From the NCBI GenBank assembly GCA_003575245.1, contig NMQN01000781.1, positions 1 to 8,690 on the forward strand: a stretch of 8,690 nt of DNA, written 5' to 3'. The position numbers and the translations under genes are program-made. The notes beneath the pieces were generated by a model that was not told the DNA's origin, did not search any database, and worked only from the letters and a program-made list of their open reading frames with translations. The DNA is from Candidatus Atribacteria bacterium 1244-E10-H5-B2. Its GTDB lineage: Bacteria > Atribacterota > JS1 > SB-45 > 34-128. Shown here piece after piece: positions 5,801 to 8,690 of this stretch (its first letter is position 1; each line of letters opens with the position of its first letter).

Positions 5801-6274
5801 ATGACGCGAGAAGAAGTTTTATACGATTTAAGAAGAAAATTTAAAGATGACATAGTTGAAATTTTAGATGAGCGTTCCAGGAAGGTATATATAGAGATTA
5901 AACAAGAATCATTAGTCAAGGTAGCAAGCTATATTTTTAAAGATTTAAAAGCACGGTTCAATACTGCCTCCGGTGTAGACGTGCGGAATCATATGGAGAT
6001 TCTTTATCATTTTTTGATTGAGGATATTAACCTGTTGATTTCTCTGAGAGTAAAATTACAAAAGCCAAAACTAGAGATAGATTCTCTTTCACCTATATTT
6101 GAAGGTTCAAGCTGGATAGAAAGGGAAATACGTGAAATCTTAGGTATAAATTTTAAAGGTCATCCTGATTTGCGGAGACTTCTTTTGCCAGACGACTGGC
6201 CAGATGGTGTTTATCCGTTAAGAAGAGATTATAAAGAGTGGGATAAGAATGTTATAAGAGATAGAGGAGTATAA
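5801..6274 (+). CDS. Hydrogenase subunit, NuoC/EchD family
   Basis: This 157-residue protein of the complex I 30-kDa family packs against the large subunit and has no known cofactor. In HycE and NuoCD it is fused to the large subunit, while here it is separate, as in Ech and Mbh. Signatures run from ASGVDVRNHMEILYHF (56-71) through SSWIEREIREILGINFKGHP (103-122) to DLRRLLLPDDWPDG (123-136) and YPLRRDY (138-144). The last block is the highly conserved family end. It starts 49 bases after the small subunit, the only real gap within the operon, and has its own strong ribosome site (AAAGGAG, 5787-5793). The stop overlaps the next start as TAATG. No promoter or terminator is evident in the gap. 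Confidence 0.92.
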   Translation: MTREEVLYDLRRKFKDDIVEILDERSRKVYIEIKQESLVKVASYIFKDLKARFNTASGVDVRNHMEILYHFLIEDINLLISLRVKLQKPKLEIDSLSPIFEGSSWIEREIREILGINFKGHPDLRRLLLPDDWPDGVYPLRRDYKEWDKNVIRDRGV

Positions 6275-7458
6275 TGGAAAAAACAATAATACCAATAGGA
6301 CCATATCATCCATTACAGGAAGAGCCGGAATTCTTTATGCTTACTGTTGAAGGAGAAAAAGTCGTAGATATTGATGTGCGAATAGGATATAATCATAGAG
6401 GTATAGAGAAACTTTCTGAGACTAAAACATTTGACCAGTCCACTTTTTTGATTGAGAGAATTTGTGGTATATGTTCAACAAGTCATCCCTTTGCTTATAC
6501 AAGGGCAGTAGAGGATATTATTCCTATAGAGGTACCAGAGAGGGCCAAATATATAAGGACTATAATAGCTGAAGGTGAAAGGATACACTCACATCTACTA
6601 TGGTTAGGTCTTGCCGGCCACTTCTTAGGATATAATACTGTATATATGTGGGCATGGAAACTAAGAGAAGAGATTCTTGATGTGATGGAGATATTAACCG
6701 GGAACAGAAATAGTTATGCTATGTTTAAGCCCGGAGGGGTAAGAAGAGATATAAAATCTGAAGATATACCGGTGGCTATTAAAAAGATTGATTCTATCGT
6801 GCCTACATTGGAGATGCTAAAAAAAGCAGTTATAGACGATCCAGTTTTGCATGCTCGGACGAAAGGAATAGGTATTCTTTCAAAAGAAGACGCTATAAAT
6901 TATTGTGCTCTTGGACCTACCGCAAGGGCTTCAGGCGTAGCCAGAGATTTGAGAAAAGACTCTCCTTACGGAGCTTATGATAAAGTAGAGTGGGATATGA
7001 TAGTTACCCATAATGGTGATGTTTTCGATAAAGTGGTGGTAAGAGTATTGGAGGCCTTTGAGTCAATAAAGATAATAAAGAACTGCTTTTTGAACCTACC
7101 AGGTGGTGAAATAGATGCTAATATTAAGGATATTCCTCCTGGGGAAGGTATAGGATTTATAGAAGCGCCAAGAGGAGAATGTTTCCATTATGTAAAAAGC
7201 GATGGTACAAACAGGCCTGTTCGTCATAAGGTAAGGGCACCTACATTTATGAACCTTCCTACCTGTAAAGCTACTATTATAGGTGAATACATTTCAGATG
7301 CAACGATAATTTTAGCTGCAATAGATCCTTGCTATTGCTGTACAGAAAGAATGACCGTATGTAATACAAAGAGGAAGAAGATATATAGTGGAAAAGATTT
7401 AATTAAACTTTCTCGGGAAAAAACCGAGATATTAAGAAATAAGATGGGAGTTAAATGA
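6274..7458 (+). CDS. Group 4 [NiFe]-hydrogenase large (catalytic) subunit, EchE/HycE/NuoD family
   Basis: This 394-residue protein holds the NiFe active site that interconverts protons and H2. Both metal-binding motifs are intact: the N-terminal E-R-I-C64-G-I-C67-S-T-S-H and the C-terminal D351-P-C353-Y-C355-C356-T-E-R359. All four Cys ligands are present, which separates it from complex I NuoD and from cofactor-free homologues. Thirty-five residues follow Arg359. In E. coli HycE a maturation protease cuts after the equivalent Arg, immediately before Met-Thr-Val, and the same residues follow here, so a HycI-like cleavage is likely. No protease or Hyp maturation gene is in the window. An extra cysteine (355) beside the ligand Cys356 is unusual, as HycE has Ser there. 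AGAGGAG at 6263-6269 gives a good ribosome site. It is joined to the next gene by ATGA. Confidence 0.95.
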   Translation: MEKTIIPIGPYHPLQEEPEFFMLTVEGEKVVDIDVRIGYNHRGIEKLSETKTFDQSTFLIERICGICSTSHPFAYTRAVEDIIPIEVPERAKYIRTIIAEGERIHSHLLWLGLAGHFLGYNTVYMWAWKLREEILDVMEILTGNRNSYAMFKPGGVRRDIKSEDIPVAIKKIDSIVPTLEMLKKAVIDDPVLHARTKGIGILSKEDAINYCALGPTARASGVARDLRKDSPYGAYDKVEWDMIVTHNGDVFDKVVVRVLEAFESIKIIKNCFLNLPGGEIDANIKDIPPGEGIGFIEAPRGECFHYVKSDGTNRPVRHKVRAPTFMNLPTCKATIIGEYISDATIILAAIDPCYCCTERMTVCNTKRKKIYSGKDLIKLSREKTEILRNKMGVK

Positions 7459-8690
7459 ATCTAACTACGCAGTTTTTTAAATTCGATAATCTATCTATAT
7501 TTGTGGGAATATTTATTGGAATATTTTTCCTGCTAATTACTATTTATTCTTTTGGGTTTATGTGGCAGAGAAAAAGACTGATTTACTATTATTCTTATTT
7601 GATCCTTACTTTTATAAGTTCACTTGGTGCTGTCTTTTCTAATAATTTTATTCTTTTTATGGTATTCTGGGGATTTTTAGGTCTTCTTTTATATTTATTG
7701 ATAGGATTTGCTCAAACGGAAAATGCATCTTATACGGCTAAGAAAGCATTTATAATAATTGGTGGTACAGATGCCCTTATGCTTCTTGGACTGGCTATTG
7801 TATGGCGCCTTACAGGCTCACTTCAGATGGATGAAGTAAGTATAACTTTAAATACAAAGGTAGCGGTTTTGGCATATATGTGCCTTGCAGCGGGTGCCTT
7901 TGCCAAGGCAGGTGCTATGCCGTTTCATACTTGGGTTCCAGATACCGCCGAAGACGCTCCCACACCTGTTACTGCCTTTTTACCGGCGTCTCTGGATAAG
8001 CTTTTGGGTATATACTTTCTTGCCAGGATTACCCTTGATATGTTTAAAATGAGCACAGCCGTAAATACCTTCTTAATGATAGTAGGTAGTATTACCATTG
8101 TGGCGGCAGTTATGATGGCTCTTATACAACATGATTTAAAGAGACTTTTAGGGTATCATGCTGTAAGTCAGGTGGGATATATGGTCTTAGGAATTGGTAC
8201 TGGCAATCCTATCGGTATAGCAGGCGGGTTGTTTCATATGTTAAACCATGCTATATATAAATCCTGTCTCTTTCTTTCGGGGGGGGGGCAGTTGAAAAAG
8301 AAGCAGGAACAACTGATCTTGAGAAACTGGGCGGTTTTGGTAAGATTATGCCTATTACCTTCATTACATTCTTAATAGCATCATTAGCAATATCAGGTAT
8401 ACCTCCTTTTAACGGGTTCGCATCAAAATGGATGATTTACCAGGGTATAATAAAGACAGCTGATAATGGTAATAATCTCTGGATAATATGGCTTATTGCA
8501 GCTATGTTCGGAAGTGCCCTTACCCTGGCGAGTTTTATGAAATTAATCCATGCTGTATTTTTAGGACAGCCGGCCAACAAGCAACCTCGGTCTAATGAAG
8601 TATTGACAAAGGCGGAATCAATGATTAACAAGCGACGAGAAACTAGTCCAACCATGTGGATTCCACAAGTTTTTCTTGCAGTTCTTTGCG
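7455..8690 (+). CDS. Antiporter-like membrane subunit, NuoL/NuoM/HyfB family; frameshifted and cut by the window end
   Basis: This is an ion-translocating subunit of the hydrogenase membrane arm. The first frame reads through about 277 residues: KAGAMPFHTWVPDTAEDAP (151-169) carries the central Lys151, D181-K182-L-L-G-I-Y matches the family's K-x-G-x-Y, and HDLKRLLGYHAVSQVGYM (226-243) is diagnostic. At ten Gs (8279-8288) the frame is lost. Frame 1 ends at 8375 with a tail unlike the family. A different frame continues the family sequence from 8288 to the edge. The protein starts unusually close to the conserved core, so one or two N-terminal helices common in relatives are missing. The start is fixed by ATGA overlap with the large subunit and GGGAG at 7446-7450. 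Where relatives have Phe-Trp-Glu in helix 5, this reads Phe-Trp-Gly (Gly73). The lesion may be a sequence error, a decayed gene or a slippage site. Confidence 0.85.
8279..8288 (+). other. Ten-G homopolymer causing the frameshift
   Basis: Ten Gs in a row follow TCG within AT-rich DNA. Read as is, the frame gives Ser-Gly-Gly-Gly-Gln and then a non-family tail. Eight Gs would give L-F-L-S-G-G-A-V-E-K-E-A, which matches the family without gaps, and eleven would also restore the frame with one extra Gly. Long G tracts are frequent sites of both sequencing error and biological slipped-strand change. Confidence 0.8.
8288..8690 (+). CDS. Downstream frame of the antiporter-like subunit (3' part, incomplete)
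   Basis: These 134 codons stay open to the end of the window and are the continuation of the antiporter-like gene after the G tract, not a separate gene. The reading begins A-V-E-K-E-A-G-T-T-D-L-E-K-L-G-G, a typical loop that follows the K-S-C-L-F-L helix in NuoL/HyfB proteins. It continues with a hydrophobic segment and the conserved S-G-I-P-P-F-N-G-F-A-S-K-W near 8390-8430, another helix (W-I-I-W-L-I-A-A-M-F-G-S-A-L-T-L) and a polar loop rich in Lys, Arg and Asn. A final hydrophobic stretch begins at the edge. No start codon or ribosome site is needed for it if the frame is restored. Further hydrogenase or antiporter genes probably lie beyond the edge. Confidence 0.8.

Noticed and set aside
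4392..7458. Respiratory complex I (Nuo) in place of hydrogenase
   Set aside because: The large subunit keeps all four NiFe-binding cysteines and the small subunit has the C-x2-C hydrogenase form, which complex I lacks.
8437..8655. - strand open frame near the window end
   Set aside because: The + strand here clearly encodes the continuation of the NuoL/HyfB-like protein.

Overview
The window looks like a piece of chromosome from an uncultured, anaerobic, low-GC bacterium. Intergenic DNA is very AT-rich, the genes are packed in tight operons on the + strand, and the content centres on hydrogen metabolism and NADH sensing. Intergenic runs of degenerate 7-8 bp repeats together with these genes would suit a fermentative candidate-phylum lineage such as Atribacterota, but that placement is a low-confidence guess from general impression.

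Region 1 (1-549) holds no gene. It carries several degenerate short tandem arrays: heptamers at about 11-66, 274-315 and 343-370, and two octamer arrays at 72-119 and 199-230 that are inverted relative to each other. An AT-rich leader with a possible promoter follows.

Region 2 (550-1793) is a two-gene unit: a membrane-anchored SPOR-domain protein, then rex, the NADH/NAD+-sensing repressor. The last bases of rex overlap a near-ideal promoter (TTGACA, 18 bp, TGATATAAT). A Rex-type operator (TTGTGA-N6-TCACAA) lies just after the predicted transcription start.

Region 3 (1999-8690) is the target operon: eight genes, mostly overlapping or separated by 1 base, running off the window end. It begins with two electron-input proteins like the beta and gamma subunits of archaeal sulfhydrogenase and of AsrAB (a 4Fe-4S dicluster protein and an FAD/NAD(P)-binding 2Fe-2S protein). 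A four-cluster HycB/CooF-like ferredoxin follows, then a group 4 energy-converting [NiFe]-hydrogenase core: a NuoH/EchB membrane subunit, the small subunit (NuoB/EchC), the NuoC/EchD subunit and the catalytic large subunit (EchE/HycE) with all four NiFe-binding cysteines. Last comes a NuoL/HyfB-type antiporter subunit interrupted by a frameshift at a ten-G tract.

Reading the parts together (inference): NAD(P)H would enter through the HydG/HydB pair, pass through the polyferredoxin to the [NiFe] site, and exchange with H+/H2 in a reaction coupled to ion movement through the two membrane subunits. Rex would release the promoter when NADH is high, so the complex could serve as a redox valve that disposes of NADH as H2, or it could run in reverse to make NAD(P)H from H2. 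The least ordinary points are the joining of a sulfhydrogenase-type diaphorase to a group 4 membrane hydrogenase, its visible link to Rex, and an antiporter subunit with a G10 frameshift and a Gly where the family's membrane Glu is expected.
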